Origin: Bradyrhizobium japonicum USDA 6
GTDB taxonomy: Bacteria; Pseudomonadota; Alphaproteobacteria; Rhizobiales; Xanthobacteraceae
Reading direction: 5' to 3'
Length of the DNA: 64,000 bases
Assembly: GCF_000284375.1 (NCBI RefSeq)
Contig: NC_017249.1
Location: 7,247,001-7,311,000, forward strand
Part shown: in pieces, positions 17,643-27,465 of the stretch
Layout: every line of letters starts with the position of its first letter
Position numbering within the stretch: position 1 is the first letter of the stretch
Made by a program: the position numbers and the translations under genes
The notes under the pieces: model-generated
Told to the model about the DNA's origin: nothing
Database searches by the model: none
The model's input: the letters and a program-made list of their open reading frames with translations, nothing else

Positions 17643-19642
17643 CAGAGCGCTCCCGCCATGCTGACGAGGCTGCGCCGTTCCTCGAGATTGATGCCGTCGA
17701 TGCGGGCGACCTCGTCGGCCGGAATGACGTATTCGTCGTGGTCGCGCCAGGCGAACACGACGAAGGTCGCGAAGGCGCCGACGCCGCCCAGGATCACCAT
17801 CCACCAGATGTGCCAGATCAGCGCGAAGCCCATGATGGTGGCGAAGAACGCGCAGACGAAGCCGGTCGGCGAGTTCCTGGGCATCTCGATATCCTGATAC
17901 TCCGGCCGATCATGCTTGAGCTGCTGCTGCTTGGCATGGGCCTTCTGATCCCAATAAGCATCCTCGCCGCGCACATCGGGATGGAAGGCGAAGTTGAACA
18001 CCGGCGGCGGCGACGAGGTCGCCCATTCCAGCGAGCGGCCGTCCCAGGGATCGCCGGTGCGGTCGCGCAAGGCCTCGCGGTTGCGGATGCTGACCACGAG
18101 CTGCACGATCTGGCAGATCACGCCGATCGACAGCACCGCCATGCCGGCGGCCGCCACGAACATCCATGGCCGCCAGGCCGCGACGTCGTAGTGCTGCAGG
18201 CGCCGGGTCATGCCGAGCATGCCGGCGATATAGAGCGGAATGAAGGTGACGTAGAAGCCGAGGAAGGTGAACCAGAACCCGGCCTTGCCCCAGCGCTCGT
18301 CGAGACGAAAGCCGAACGCCTTCGGGAACCAGTACTCGAAGCCGGCGAAGGCGCCGAACAGCACGCCGCCGATGATGACGTTATGGAAGTGCGCCACCAG
18401 GAACATGCTGTTGTGGAGCATGAAGTCGGCCGGCGGCACCGCCACCAGCACGCCCGTCAGCCCGCCGATGATGAAGGTGACCATGAACCCGACCGCCCAC
18501 AGCATCGGCGTCGCAAAACGGATGCGGCCGCCATACATCGTGAACAGCCAGTTGTAGATCTTCACTCCCGTCGGAATCGCGATGATCATGCTGGCGATGC
18601 CGAAGATGGCGTTGACGTCGGGGCCGGCGCCCATCGTGAAGAAATGGTGCAGCCAGACCATGAAGGAGATGACGCAGATCGCCATGGTCGCGAGCACCAT
18701 CGAGCGGTAGCCGAACAGCGCCTTGCCCGAGAAGGTCGAGACCACCTCGGAGAAGATGCCGAAGGCCGGCAACACGAGGATATAGACCTCGGGGTGCCCC
18801 CAGGCCCAGATCAGGTTCATGAACATCATGACGTTGCCGCCGGCTTCATTGGTGAAGAAGTGGAAGCCGAGGTAACGGTCGAGCAGCAGCATCGCGAGCG
18901 TGGCGGTGAGGATCGGAAAAGCTGCGACGATGAGCAGGTTGGAGGCCAGCGTGGTCCAGCAGAACATCGGCATGCGCAGATAGTTCATGCCCTTGGTGCG
19001 CAGCTTCAGCACGGTGGTCACCAGGTTGATGCCGGCGACCAGGGTGCCGACGCCGGAGATCTGGAGCGACCAGGCGTAATAGTCGACGCCGACGCCGGGC
19101 GAATAGGACAGCTCCGACAGCGGCGGAAAGGCGAGCCAGCCGGTGCGCGCGAACTCGCCGATCACGAGCGAGAGATTGACCAGCAGCGCCCCGGTCGCGG
19201 TCAGCCAGAAGCCGACGGAATTGAGCGTCGGGAAGGCGACGTCGCGCACGCCGAGTTGCAGTGGCACGATCAGGTTCATCAGCCCGATCACGAACGGCAT
19301 CGCCACGAAGAAGATCATGATGGTGCCGTGAGCTGAGAAGATCTGGTTGTAATGCTCGGGCGGAAGATAGCCCTGCGACTGGTAGGCCACCGCCTGCTGG
19401 ATCCGCATCATGATCGCGTCGCTGCCGCCGCGCAGCAGCATGACCGAAGCGAGCAGGATGTACATCACGCCGATGCGCTTGTGATCGACGCTGGTGATCC
19501 ATTCGTGCCAGAGATAGGGCAAATGACCTTTCACGACGACCCAGATCAGCACGCCGAGGATCGCGACCAGCACCACGGCACCCGCGACGAGGGGTATCGG
19601 CTGGTCGAACGGGATCGCCGACCAATCGAGCTTACCGAGCAT
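17642..19642 (-). CDS. cyoB: cytochrome o ubiquinol oxidase subunit I
   Basis: A 666-residue catalytic subunit (E. coli CyoB is similar in length) that reduces oxygen with ubiquinol electrons and pumps protons. Metal ligands are present: FSAHGTIM for low-spin haem, [11 protein letters not shown] with the His-Tyr pair, HHFFTMG for CuB, and [11 protein letters not shown] for the haems. The quinol-oxidase N-terminal [14 protein letters not shown] is intact. Start at 19642 has GGAGG six bases upstream and overlaps the end of cyoA by 11 bases. Confidence 0.97.
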   Translation of the reverse strand: MLGKLDWSAIPFDQPIPLVAGAVVLVAILGVLIWVVVKGHLPYLWHEWITSVDHKRIGVMYILLASVMLLRGGSDAIMMRIQQAVAYQSQGYLPPEHYNQIFSAHGTIMIFFVAMPFVIGLMNLIVPLQLGVRDVAFPTLNSVGFWLTATGALLVNLSLVIGEFARTGWLAFPPLSELSYSPGVGVDYYAWSLQISGVGTLVAGINLVTTVLKLRTKGMNYLRMPMFCWTTLASNLLIVAAFPILTATLAMLLLDRYLGFHFFTNEAGGNVMMFMNLIWAWGHPEVYILVLPAFGIFSEVVSTFSGKALFGYRSMVLATMAICVISFMVWLHHFFTMGAGPDVNAIFGIASMIIAIPTGVKIYNWLFTMYGGRIRFATPMLWAVGFMVTFIIGGLTGVLVAVPPADFMLHNSMFLVAHFHNVIIGGVLFGAFAGFEYWFPKAFGFRLDERWGKAGFWFTFLGFYVTFIPLYIAGMLGMTRRLQHYDVAAWRPWMFVAAAGMAVLSIGVICQIVQLVVSIRNREALRDRTGDPWDGRSLEWATSSPPPVFNFAFHPDVRGEDAYWDQKAHAKQQQLKHDRPEYQDIEMPRNSPTGFVCAFFATIMGFALIWHIWWMVILGGVGAFATFVVFAWRDHDEYVIPADEVARIDGINLEERRSLVSMAGAL

Positions 19643-20465
19643 CGTGACCTCCACTATGCGGCCTGCCGGCATCGGAGAGCAGCTCCGGGCCGGGCCCTGG
19701 CGGAATGTGCTGGGTTGCGATCAGGTCGAACAGACGGGGGTCTTCCAGGCGAAACGTCAGCCTGTTCTTCTCGACGCCCTGCTGCATCAGCTTCGTGTAG
19801 CTCTCCTCGTTCAGCACGGCATCGGTCTTCGCCGTGGTCGCGACCCAATCCGGGAAGGCGAGCTGCGAGATCACGTTGACGTCGAACATCATGTCGGGAA
19901 AGCCGTCGCCGGAGAAATGCGCCGACAGGCCTTGCAATTTGCCCTCATTGTCGGCGCGCAGGTTCAGCTTCGTCACCATGCCGTTCATGGTGTAGATCAT
20001 GCTGCCGAGTTGCGGGATGAAGAACACGTTCATCACGCTCGACGACGTCAGCTGGAAATTCAGCTCGGCGCCGGCCGGCACCGTCAGCGTGTTGACGGTG
20101 GCGATACGCTGGTCCGGATAGATGAAGAGCCATTTCCAGTCGAGCGAGACCGCCTGGATGCGGACCGGACTGCCGGTGCCCGGCACGGGCGCGGCGGGAT
20201 CGAGCTGGTGCGAGCCGATCCAGGCGACGCCTCCGAGCAGGATCACGGTGAGCGCGGGGATCGCCCACACGACCATCTCGACGCGGCCGGAATAGACGAA
20301 GTCAGGCTGGTAACGTGCTCTCGGATTGGACGCGCGAAACCAGAACGCAAAGGCCAAGATCGCGAAAATGGTCGGCACCACGATCACGAGCATGATGAAG
20401 ACGGAATCGACCAGGATGGTGCTGTTGGCGGCAGCCACCGGCCCTTGTGGATCGAGCAGATTCAT
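19632..20465 (-). CDS. cyoA: cytochrome o ubiquinol oxidase subunit II
   Basis: A 277-residue subunit with two N-terminal helices and a periplasmic cupredoxin domain. The segment [23 protein letters not shown] is typical of CyoA; CuA ligands are absent as expected for a quinol oxidase. Unusual: the N-terminus has no lipobox Cys, so it would not be a lipoprotein like the E. coli subunit, and a stop at 20505-20507 rules out a much longer start. An in-frame TTG at 20471 is an alternative start. First gene of the operon; its promoter lies in the 233-base gap to the divergent SDR gene, where no clear FNR box was seen. Confidence 0.94.
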   Translation of the reverse strand: MNLLDPQGPVAAANSTILVDSVFIMLVIVVPTIFAILAFAFWFRASNPRARYQPDFVYSGRVEMVVWAIPALTVILLGGVAWIGSHQLDPAAPVPGTGSPVRIQAVSLDWKWLFIYPDQRIATVNTLTVPAGAELNFQLTSSSVMNVFFIPQLGSMIYTMNGMVTKLNLRADNEGKLQGLSAHFSGDGFPDMMFDVNVISQLAFPDWVATTAKTDAVLNEESYTKLMQQGVEKNRLTFRLEDPRLFDLIATQHIPPGPGPELLSDAGRPHSGGHDAR

Positions 20466-20698
20466 CGGCAAGCCACTGGCGATTGGGAAACCCCGGGCGG
20501 GAGCCTAGCGCGGAAAAGCCCCCGCAACAAACGCAAGCTCGGCAGAACGGTTCCGCGATATGCCCGCTTAATCGCGCGCCGTGCCGCCCGGCGGCATGCA
20601 ATTCCATGCGATGTCAATGACATCCGCGCGGGACCGCCGGCCTTCTCTCCTGTCAGGGCGATTGCTAATCTGCACGAAAATAATTGGGATGAAACGAC

Positions 20699-21511
20699 AT
20701 GCAGGGCCCCGAGGACGATGCCGGCCTCGCCGGCAAGGTGGCGCTGATCAGCGGTGGTGGCGCCGCTGGCGACGGCATCGGCAACGGCCGCGCTGCAGCA
20801 ATTCTGTTGGCCCGCGCCGGAGCAAAAGTGCTGGTGGCCGATCGCGACCTCAAGCTCGCCGAGCGCACCGTGGAGATGATCACGGCCGAGGGCGGCACGG
20901 CGGCGGCGCATGGTGGCGACGTCACCAGCGAAGCCGATTGCAAGACACTGGTCGAGGCTACACTCGACCGCTGGGGCCGGCTCGATTTCCTCGACAACAA
21001 TGTCGGCATCGGCAGCCGCGGCAGCGTGGTCGACGAGACGCCCGAGCAGTATCGCCGCGTCATGCAGGTCAATGTCGAGACCATGTTCCTGCTCTCCAAG
21101 CACGCGATCCCCGCGATGATCAAGACCGCCAGGGGCGGCGCGATCGTCAATATCTCCTCGATCTCGGCGCTGCGGCCGCGTGGGCTCACGAGCTACACGA
21201 CATCGAAGGCCGCCATCATCGGTCTCACGCGCGCCATGGCGGTCGATCACGGTCGCGACAACATCCGCGTCAACTGCATCTGCCCCGGACCGATGTACAC
21301 GCCGATGGTCTATGCCCGCGGCATGAGCGAACAGGCACGCGCCAACCGCGCCAGGGCCTCCCTGCTCAAGACCGAAGGCACCGGCTGGGACGTCGGCCAC
21401 GCCGCCAAATTCCTGCTCAGCAACTTCGCGCGCTACATCACCGGCCAGGTGCTGGTGGTCGACGGCGGCGTGACGCTGCAAGCGCCGGAACGTGAATCAC
21501 AGGAACACTGA
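20699..21511 (+). CDS. short-chain dehydrogenase/reductase (SDR)
   Basis: A 270-residue NAD(P)-dependent oxidoreductase. Rossmann loop GGGAAGDGIGNGRAAA is longer than the classical TGxxxGIG; NNVG replaces NNAG; catalytic Ser (NISSISA) and YTTSK are intact; C-terminal VVDGGVTLQA present. The extended Gly loop and the GTGWDVG segment are shared with the SDR at 22079-22879, pointing to a common specialised clade. Operon with the AhpD-like gene 11 bases downstream and the second SDR. Substrate unknown. Confidence 0.88.
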   Translation: MQGPEDDAGLAGKVALISGGGAAGDGIGNGRAAAILLARAGAKVLVADRDLKLAERTVEMITAEGGTAAAHGGDVTSEADCKTLVEATLDRWGRLDFLDNNVGIGSRGSVVDETPEQYRRVMQVNVETMFLLSKHAIPAMIKTARGGAIVNISSISALRPRGLTSYTTSKAAIIGLTRAMAVDHGRDNIRVNCICPGPMYTPMVYARGMSEQARANRARASLLKTEGTGWDVGHAAKFLLSNFARYITGQVLVVDGGVTLQAPERESQEH

Positions 21512-21522
21512 AAGGAACACGG

Positions 21523-22077
21523 ATGGCCCGCCTGCCCTATCTCGAGGCCGACCAGGTCGCGCCTGAATATCGCGACATGCTCAAGCGCAACACCAACCTG
21601 CACAAGCTGCTGGTCAACTCGCCGGAGATGGCGCGCGCCTTCAACGGCATCGGCGGCTATATTCGCTTCAAGAGCAAGCTCGACCCGCGGCTGCGGGAGC
21701 TCGCGATCCTCCAGGTCGGCTGGATGGAGAAGTCGGAATACGAATTCACCCACCATGTGAAGATCGGCAGGGAGTTCGGCGTCACCGACAAGGACATCGC
21801 AGGCCTGATGGCGGAGACCGAGGGCAAGCCGTCGAAGCTGGAGCCGCTCGCAAAAGCGATCCTGAAAGGCGCACGCGAGATGGTGCGCGAGCTCGCGATG
21901 GCGGACGCGACCTTCGCAGAGATCAAGAGAGATCTCTCCGACGAGCACATGGTCGATCTCGTGCTCACCATCGCCTTCTATTGCGGCGTGGTGCGCGTGC
22001 TCGCCACCATGAAGATCGACAACGAACCGTATTACAAAGAGGTACTCCAGCAGTACCCGATCCCGGGAGTGAAGTGA
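21523..22077 (+). CDS. carboxymuconolactone decarboxylase (AhpD-like) family protein
   Basis: A 184-residue protein with the CMD fold: DPRLRELAILQVGWMEKSEYEFTHH is the conserved helix pair, with the His-rich HHVKIGREFGV following. The CxxC of AhpD-type peroxidase partners is missing, so it is not a thiol peroxidase component; related proteins act as lactone decarboxylases or isomerase-like enzymes. Between two related SDR genes, stop one base before the next ATG. Confidence 0.82.
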   Translation: MARLPYLEADQVAPEYRDMLKRNTNLHKLLVNSPEMARAFNGIGGYIRFKSKLDPRLRELAILQVGWMEKSEYEFTHHVKIGREFGVTDKDIAGLMAETEGKPSKLEPLAKAILKGAREMVRELAMADATFAEIKRDLSDEHMVDLVLTIAFYCGVVRVLATMKIDNEPYYKEVLQQYPIPGVK

Positions 22078-22078
22078 C

Positions 22079-22879
22079 ATGCGCTTGAAGGACAAGGTCG
22101 CGATCGTCGTCGGTGCCGGCCAGAGCCGCGGCGAAGGCATGGGCAATGGCCGCGCAACCGCGCTGACCTTCGCGCGCGAGGGCGCCAAAGTGCTGTGCGT
22201 CGACCACCACCTGGAATCGGCGCAGGAAACCGTCGATCTGATCGCAGCGGATCAAGGCACCGCCGCGGCCTTCAAGGCCGACGTGACCAAGTCCGCGGAC
22301 ATCAAGGCGATGGTCGCGGATGCGCAGGCGCGCTGGGGCCGCATCGACGTGCTGCACAACAATGTCGGTGTCAGCCTGTCCGGGGGCGATGCCGAGCTGC
22401 TTCAAATCACCGAGGAGGCGTTCGACCGTATCGTCGCCATCAATCTGAAGAGCTGCATTCTCGCGGCGAAGGAAGTGATCCCGATCATGCGCGCGCAGAG
22501 AAGCGGCGCCATCATCAACATCTCCTCGATGGCCGCGATCACGACCTATCCTTACGTCGCCTACAAGGCGACGAAATCGGCGATGATCGCCTTCACCGAA
22601 CAGCTCGCCTACCAGAACGCCGAATACGGCATCCGTGCCAACGTCATCCTGCCCGGCCTGATGAACACGCCGATGGCCGTCGACACCCGCGCCCGCGAAT
22701 GGTCCAAGCCCCGCGCCGAGGTCGAAGCCGAGCGCGACAGCAAGGTGCCGCTGCGCAAGAAGATGGGCACCGGCTGGGACGTCGCGAACGCCGCGCTGTT
22801 TTTGGCGTCGGACGAGGCGAATTTCATCACGGGCGTGACGCTACCGGTGGACGGTGGCGCGAGTGTGAGACGGGGGTAG
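22079..22879 (+). CDS. short-chain dehydrogenase/reductase (SDR), second paralogue
   Basis: A 266-residue SDR. Cofactor loop GAGQSRGEGMGNGRATA, NNVG, NISSMAAI and YKATK as active-site residues, LPVDGGASVRRG at the end. Shares with the SDR at 20699 the elongated Gly loop and the GTGWDV stretch before the C-terminal motif. ATG is one base after the previous stop, so co-translated. Likely the second dehydrogenase step of the same small pathway. Confidence 0.88.
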   Translation: MRLKDKVAIVVGAGQSRGEGMGNGRATALTFAREGAKVLCVDHHLESAQETVDLIAADQGTAAAFKADVTKSADIKAMVADAQARWGRIDVLHNNVGVSLSGGDAELLQITEEAFDRIVAINLKSCILAAKEVIPIMRAQRSGAIINISSMAAITTYPYVAYKATKSAMIAFTEQLAYQNAEYGIRANVILPGLMNTPMAVDTRAREWSKPRAEVEAERDSKVPLRKKMGTGWDVANAALFLASDEANFITGVTLPVDGGASVRRG

Positions 22880-22895
22880 CACTCAACTCCGGACG

Positions 22896-23219
22896 TCATG
22901 ACGATAAGTAGGTGAGAAAGCGCGGCGCCAATAGTTTGCTTCCGATCAGGACGAGAGCATCGACAACTACGACCGTCACCTTAATATCCAACCCCTTGGT
23001 CGACGCGGCGACCAAAAATGAAAAAGCCACAAGATAGAAAATGGTAGTCAGCATCAAAATAAGTCCGAGAAATCCTTGATCGATCCCGTACTCGGTGTCT
23101 CCCTTGAGAACGAAAAGCACAATGATGCCGATGGTGACCAGGAAAGCGACGCCTAGTCCGATGCTAAACCACTGCCAAGCCGCCGTAACCAACGGCTCAG
23201 TTGTCCCCAGTCCTTCCAT
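22896..23219 (-). CDS. small integral membrane protein, unknown
   Basis: A 107-residue protein with three hydrophobic segments (FSIGLGVAFLVTIGIIVLF, LGLILMLTTIFYLVAFSFL, and VTVVVVDALVLIGSKLL). I chose the ATG at 23219 because GGAG precedes it; longer in-frame starts give a Pro/Arg-rich tail with no support. No family recognised. It converges on the SDR operon. Confidence 0.6.
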   Translation of the reverse strand: MEGLGTTEPLVTAAWQWFSIGLGVAFLVTIGIIVLFVLKGDTEYGIDQGFLGLILMLTTIFYLVAFSFLVAASTKGLDIKVTVVVVDALVLIGSKLLAPRFLTYLSS

Positions 23220-23338
23220 TTTGCTCTCCCCCAAAGAACGCTCTACCTTGGCTAGTATCAACTGTCGTTGCAAGTAGTTTCGGCGGCTTTCACCCGTTGT
23301 TAAGGGCGGTCGACAAGATAGCGACGCCATATCCAAAT

Positions 23339-24673
23339 TTATGGGTGGCTCACCCGCCAGATCGTGCCGTTGCCATCTTCCGAGACCAGCAGCGCCCCAT
23401 CCTTCGCGACCGCAACGCCGACCGGCCTTCCCCACACGTCCGTGTCACTCACCACAAACCCCGTGACGAAATCCTCGTACTCGCCCGTCGGCACGCCGTC
23501 CTTCATCCGGATGCGGATCACCTTGTAGCCGGTGCGCTTCGACCTGTTCCAGGAGCCGTGCTCGGCGGCGAAGGCCTCGCCCTGATACTCCGGCGGAAAC
23601 TGCGTGCCCTGATAGAACGTCATGCCCAGCGACGCCGAGTGCGGCTGCACCAGCACATCGGGCACCGTCACCTTGTCCTTCAGATCCGGCCGCGCGCCGG
23701 TGTGGCGCGGGTCCTCGTTGCCGCCGATGTAGAACCACGGCCAGCCGTAGAACGCGCCTTCCTTCACGCTGGTCACGTAGTCCGGCACGAGATCGTCGCC
23801 GAGGCCGTCGCGCTCGTTGGTCGAACACCAGGGCAGCCCGGTCTGCGGCTGGATCGCAAGACCGACGCAGTTGCGGATGCCGGTTGCATAGATCTTCCGC
23901 TCCTTGCCATCGGGATTGAAGGCCAGCACGGTGGCGCGCTCGGTCTCGCTCGCCCAGGCCGCGCCAAGCGGTTGCGCCTTCGACCACACCTCCAACCCGC
24001 CCGGCGGCGTACCCATGCCCTCGGCGACGTTGCTGAGAGAACCGACCGAGACCAGCATGCGCTTGTTGTCGGGCGTGAAGACGATGTCGCGGGTGGAATG
24101 GCTGCCGTCCTGCGGCAGGCTTGCCACGATCGTCTCCGCCCTGCCGCGCGCCTTGAGATCGCCGGCCTGATAGGGAAAGCGGACGACGCTGTCGGTGTTG
24201 GCGATATAGACCCATTGCGGATTGTCGCCGTTCGGAAAGAAGGCGATGCCGAACGGCCGTCTCAATCCGCTGGCAAACACCTCGTTGGTCGCGACCTTGC
24301 CGCCATCCCCGGCGCGCAGCACGCGGATGGCGTCGGCCCGCGTCTCCGCGACGAAGACATCGCCGTTCGGCGCAACCCTCACGATGCGCGGTGCGCGCAA
24401 GCCTTCGGCGAACAGCTCGATCTTGAAACCTGCCGGCACCTGGGGCGTGGCCTCCGGCGGGCGCGACGCCACGCGCGCGGTGCTCGCAACCGACCGCGTC
24501 GCGCCGGGCCTGACGAGATCCTGCGGCCGGATCAACCTGACCGTGCCCGGCTTGTCGGCCTGCCAATCGCCATAGGCGTCCTTGCCCTGCAGAACCGGCT
24601 CGGCCTGCGCGCTGGCAGCAACCGCGACCAGCAATCCCGCAACCGTTGCTGCGGACGAGATCCTGCTTTTCAC
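23339..24673 (-). CDS. sorbosone dehydrogenase-type PQQ-dependent sugar dehydrogenase
   Basis: A 444-residue beta-propeller dehydrogenase, probably periplasmic: GTG start at 24673 with GGAGG upstream gives a clean signal peptide ending at AASAQA. Typical propeller segments are GLRAPRIVRVAPNGDVFVAE, SGLRRPFGIAFFPNGDNPQW, and near the end EHGSWNRSKRTGYKVI and GRPVGVAVAKDGALLVSEDG, the pattern of the YliI/Asd-like and L-sorbosone dehydrogenases. It would oxidise an aldose with PQQ; no PQQ synthesis genes here. A Cys pair is conserved around IRNCVGLAI and LPWCSTNERD. Confidence 0.85.
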   Translation of the reverse strand: MKSRISSAATVAGLLVAVAASAQAEPVLQGKDAYGDWQADKPGTVRLIRPQDLVRPGATRSVASTARVASRPPEATPQVPAGFKIELFAEGLRAPRIVRVAPNGDVFVAETRADAIRVLRAGDGGKVATNEVFASGLRRPFGIAFFPNGDNPQWVYIANTDSVVRFPYQAGDLKARGRAETIVASLPQDGSHSTRDIVFTPDNKRMLVSVGSLSNVAEGMGTPPGGLEVWSKAQPLGAAWASETERATVLAFNPDGKERKIYATGIRNCVGLAIQPQTGLPWCSTNERDGLGDDLVPDYVTSVKEGAFYGWPWFYIGGNEDPRHTGARPDLKDKVTVPDVLVQPHSASLGMTFYQGTQFPPEYQGEAFAAEHGSWNRSKRTGYKVIRIRMKDGVPTGEYEDFVTGFVVSDTDVWGRPVGVAVAKDGALLVSEDGNGTIWRVSHP

Positions 24674-24909
24674 GTCGTCTTCCTCCCAGCCTGCGCGTCC
24701 TGAACGTCGACGCTGATTGATCCGCAAATGTTCTGCGGCAGTTCAAACGCCTGCCGAATCCCTCGTCAGCTCATGCCCGCACGATGTGCATCAGCCGCGG
24801 CCCATCGTACTGGAAAATGCGGCAGATCGGTGCGACACATTGTAAGGGCGCGACCGCCGGTTGCGGTCATCAAAGCTGCGGCATCCTGGTCGCAATTGAT
24901 GGGGTGATC

Positions 24910-26100
24910 ATGTGGGGATCCATCATATCGGAATGGGCGAGCCTGCTGCTGCGCTGGCTGCACGTGGTGGCGGCGATCGCCTGGATCGGCAGTTCCTTCT
25001 ACTTCATCGCCCTCGATCTCAGCCTGAAGCCGAAGACTGACCTGCCGGACGGCGTGCAGGGCGAAGCCTGGCAGGTCCATGGCGGCGGCTTCTACCGGAT
25101 CATGAAATATCTGGTGGCTCCGAGCCAGATGCCGGAGGAGCTCACCTGGTTCAAATGGGAGGCCTACACCACCTGGCTGTCCGGCTTCGCGCTGATGGTG
25201 GTGGTGTACTATCTCGATGCCGACCTGTTCCTGGTCGACAAGGCGATTCTCGACCTCACACCAATCCAGGCCGGACTGTTCAGCTTCTGCAGCCTGGCTT
25301 TGGCATGGCTGCTTTATGAGGCGGCCTGCCGCACCGGGCTTGCGCAGCGCGAGCTGCCCTTTGCCATCGGCGGCTATCTATTTTTGGTCGCGCTCACTTA
25401 CGCCTTCACCCACGTCCTGAGCGGCCGCGGCGCCTTCAACCAGATTGGGGCGATCATCGGCACCATCATGGTCGCCAACGTGTTCGCGCTGATCATCCCG
25501 AACCAGAAGAAGATCGTGGCCAGCCTGATCGCCGGGCAGTCGCCCGATCCGAAGCTCGGCAAGACCAGCAAGGAGCGCTCGGTCCACAACAACTACCTGA
25601 CGCTCCCCGTCGTCGTGCTGATGATCAGCAATCACTATCCTCTGCTCTACGCGACGCGCTTCAACTGGATCATCGTCGCGATCATTCTGGCGCTCGGCCC
25701 CGTGATCCGCCACTTCTTCAACGAGCGGCACGCGGGGCGCAAATCGCCGTGGTGGGTGTGGGGTGTCGCCGCATTGGGCGTGATCGCGATCCTGCTGCTC
25801 TCCGCCGCCGGCCCTCGCGAGGTCAAGACGGGCGCGCTGTCGGCGCAGCCGACGCGCGCCAATGTCGAGGAGATCGTGATGTCCCGTTGCAGTATGTGCC
25901 ACGCGGCCGAGCCGGTCTGGGCCGGCATCGTGACCGCGCCCAAAGGCATCTTGCTCGACGCGCCCGAGCACATCCATCGCAACATCCGCCTGATCGGCCG
26001 CGTGGCGGCGTGGTCCAATGCGATGCCGCCGGGCAACATCACCGACATGACCAGCGAGGAGCGCGCCATTCTCGCCGCCTATATCGAGCAGACGCAGTGA
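24910..26100 (+). CDS. puuD: urate hydroxylase PuuD (membrane protein with C-terminal cytochrome c)
   Basis: A 396-residue protein: eight or so membrane helices in the first 310 residues (start WGSIISEWASLLLRWLHVV, with the conserved WIGSSFYF), then a c-type cytochrome domain with CSMCH at residues 327-331 and a Met in AMPPGNITDM as likely axial ligand. This architecture is known for PuuD, which oxidises urate to 5-hydroxyisourate feeding electrons to the respiratory chain. Start chosen at 24910 because the segment before it contains no signal or conserved residues. No other purine-degradation gene is in the window. Confidence 0.9.
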   Translation: MWGSIISEWASLLLRWLHVVAAIAWIGSSFYFIALDLSLKPKTDLPDGVQGEAWQVHGGGFYRIMKYLVAPSQMPEELTWFKWEAYTTWLSGFALMVVVYYLDADLFLVDKAILDLTPIQAGLFSFCSLALAWLLYEAACRTGLAQRELPFAIGGYLFLVALTYAFTHVLSGRGAFNQIGAIIGTIMVANVFALIIPNQKKIVASLIAGQSPDPKLGKTSKERSVHNNYLTLPVVVLMISNHYPLLYATRFNWIIVAIILALGPVIRHFFNERHAGRKSPWWVWGVAALGVIAILLLSAAGPREVKTGALSAQPTRANVEEIVMSRCSMCHAAEPVWAGIVTAPKGILLDAPEHIHRNIRLIGRVAAWSNAMPPGNITDMTSEERAILAAYIEQTQ

Positions 26101-26252
26101 CGCCATCGCGCGTCGATACCGCATTTCGCGAAATGAAATTCCGCATCCGCCCCCGATTTGAAAATGACTTGATCGCCTAACCGGCGTAGACAGGGCCAGC
26201 GGCCGCTGGCGCGGTCCAGATCGAAATTTGCATTTGCTGCGGGGAAAGAACA

Positions 26253-27110
26253 GTGGCCCTCAAGAACATCATCGGTATCGACCACGCCGTGGTCATGGTT
26301 CGGGACCTCGACAAGGCCGCCGAAAACTACAGGCAGCTCGGTTTCACCCTGTCGCCGCGCGGCACCCACAGCGCGCATATGGGCACCGGAAATTACACCA
26401 TCATGTTCGACCCCGACTATATGGAGCTGCTCGGCGTGCTGGTGGCGACCGAGCACAACGCACCTGCCCGCGCCTTCGTCGACAGGCACGGCGAGGGCAT
26501 CGAGCGCATCGCCTTCACGGCGATCGACAGCGCGGCCGGCGCGGAGGAGATCCGTGCGCGCGGCCTGACGCCGATCGGCCCGACCGATTTCGAACGGCCG
26601 GTGACGCTGCCCGATGGCACGATCTCGGCGGCAAGATTCCGCACCTTCATGTGGCCGACCGCGGAAGCCCCCGGCGGCGTGCGCATCTTCGCCTGCCAGC
26701 ACAAGACCCGCGAGACGGTGTGGATTCCTGAATTGATGAAGCACGCCAATGCGGCGAAACGGATCAGGCAGACGCTGATCGCAACGCCCGAGCCTGCGCA
26801 GGATGCGGCGCATCTCGGCCGCCTGATCGACCGCGAACCGAGGACGGAAGCCGACGGTGCAGTCGCCGTGCCGTCCGGCGGCGACCGCGCCGACTTCGTC
26901 TATCTGACGCTGGAGCAGCTCGGCAGACGCTATCCCGGCGTACCGCTCGCGGGTCTTTCCGCGCGCGGCGGCGCGGCCCTGGTCCTCGTCAGCGGCGATC
27001 TCGCAGCCACCGAGAAGGCGCTGGGTCCGGCTGCGTTGCGCAGCGGGGCTGCGATCTGCGTGCCGCCAGCCAAGGCCAACGGCACCCTGCTCGCCTTCGT
27101 TGCCGGCTGA
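26253..27110 (+). CDS. VOC / glyoxalase-like domain protein
   Basis: A 285-residue protein starting at GTG. The first 180 residues form a glyoxalase-like module (GIDHAVVMVRDLDKAAENYRQLGF, THSAHMGTGNYTIMF, VWIPELMKHANAAKRI), with His in IDHAV as a potential metal ligand. The remaining 100 residues look like a degenerate second half. Related single proteins occur next to many catabolic genes; reaction unknown. Follows puuD by 150 bases. Confidence 0.75.
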   Translation: MALKNIIGIDHAVVMVRDLDKAAENYRQLGFTLSPRGTHSAHMGTGNYTIMFDPDYMELLGVLVATEHNAPARAFVDRHGEGIERIAFTAIDSAAGAEEIRARGLTPIGPTDFERPVTLPDGTISAARFRTFMWPTAEAPGGVRIFACQHKTRETVWIPELMKHANAAKRIRQTLIATPEPAQDAAHLGRLIDREPRTEADGAVAVPSGGDRADFVYLTLEQLGRRYPGVPLAGLSARGGAALVLVSGDLAATEKALGPAALRSGAAICVPPAKANGTLLAFVAG

Positions 27111-27189
27111 TTTGAACTAATTCTTTAACGAGCGTTTACCGGGCAAGCCTAGGATTTTCGGACTTTCCACGCCGCCCGAGGCCAAGCGC

Positions 27190-27465
27190 ATGTTCAAAGA
27201 GGAATCGCCGATCGCCTATGACGCGCCGGCCGAACTGAAGAAGTGGCCGTCGCTGAAAGGCGAGAGACAGAAGGACCGGGGTCCGCCTTATCTCGTCTAC
27301 AACGGCACGCTCGCCGACTGCGTTCGCGTGCTCATGGATAAGCCGATCAAGGGCATCTCGCTCTACGACATCATGACGAAGCCGCAAGCAGCGTTCGCCC
27401 AGACCGTGCTGTCGCCCGGCGATGCCGCCGAGATCGCGATGCGCAAGGATTTTCCCAAGGACTAG
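27190..27465 (+). CDS. small conserved-looking hypothetical protein
   Basis: A 91-residue soluble protein with a GAGG site before the ATG, Pro- and Lys-rich N-terminus (EELKKWPSLKGERQ-like), LVYNGTLADCVRVLMDKPIKGISLYDIMT in the middle. Overlaps by 4 bases the end of the convergent remnant gene. Codon use and length look real; no family recognised. Confidence 0.6.
   Translation: MFKEESPIAYDAPAELKKWPSLKGERQKDRGPPYLVYNGTLADCVRVLMDKPIKGISLYDIMTKPQAAFAQTVLSPGDAAEIAMRKDFPKD

Noticed and set aside
17561..19336. 591-residue open frame antisense to cyoB and cyoC
   Set aside because: Mirror of conserved oxidase codons; low-complexity charged sequence, no motifs.
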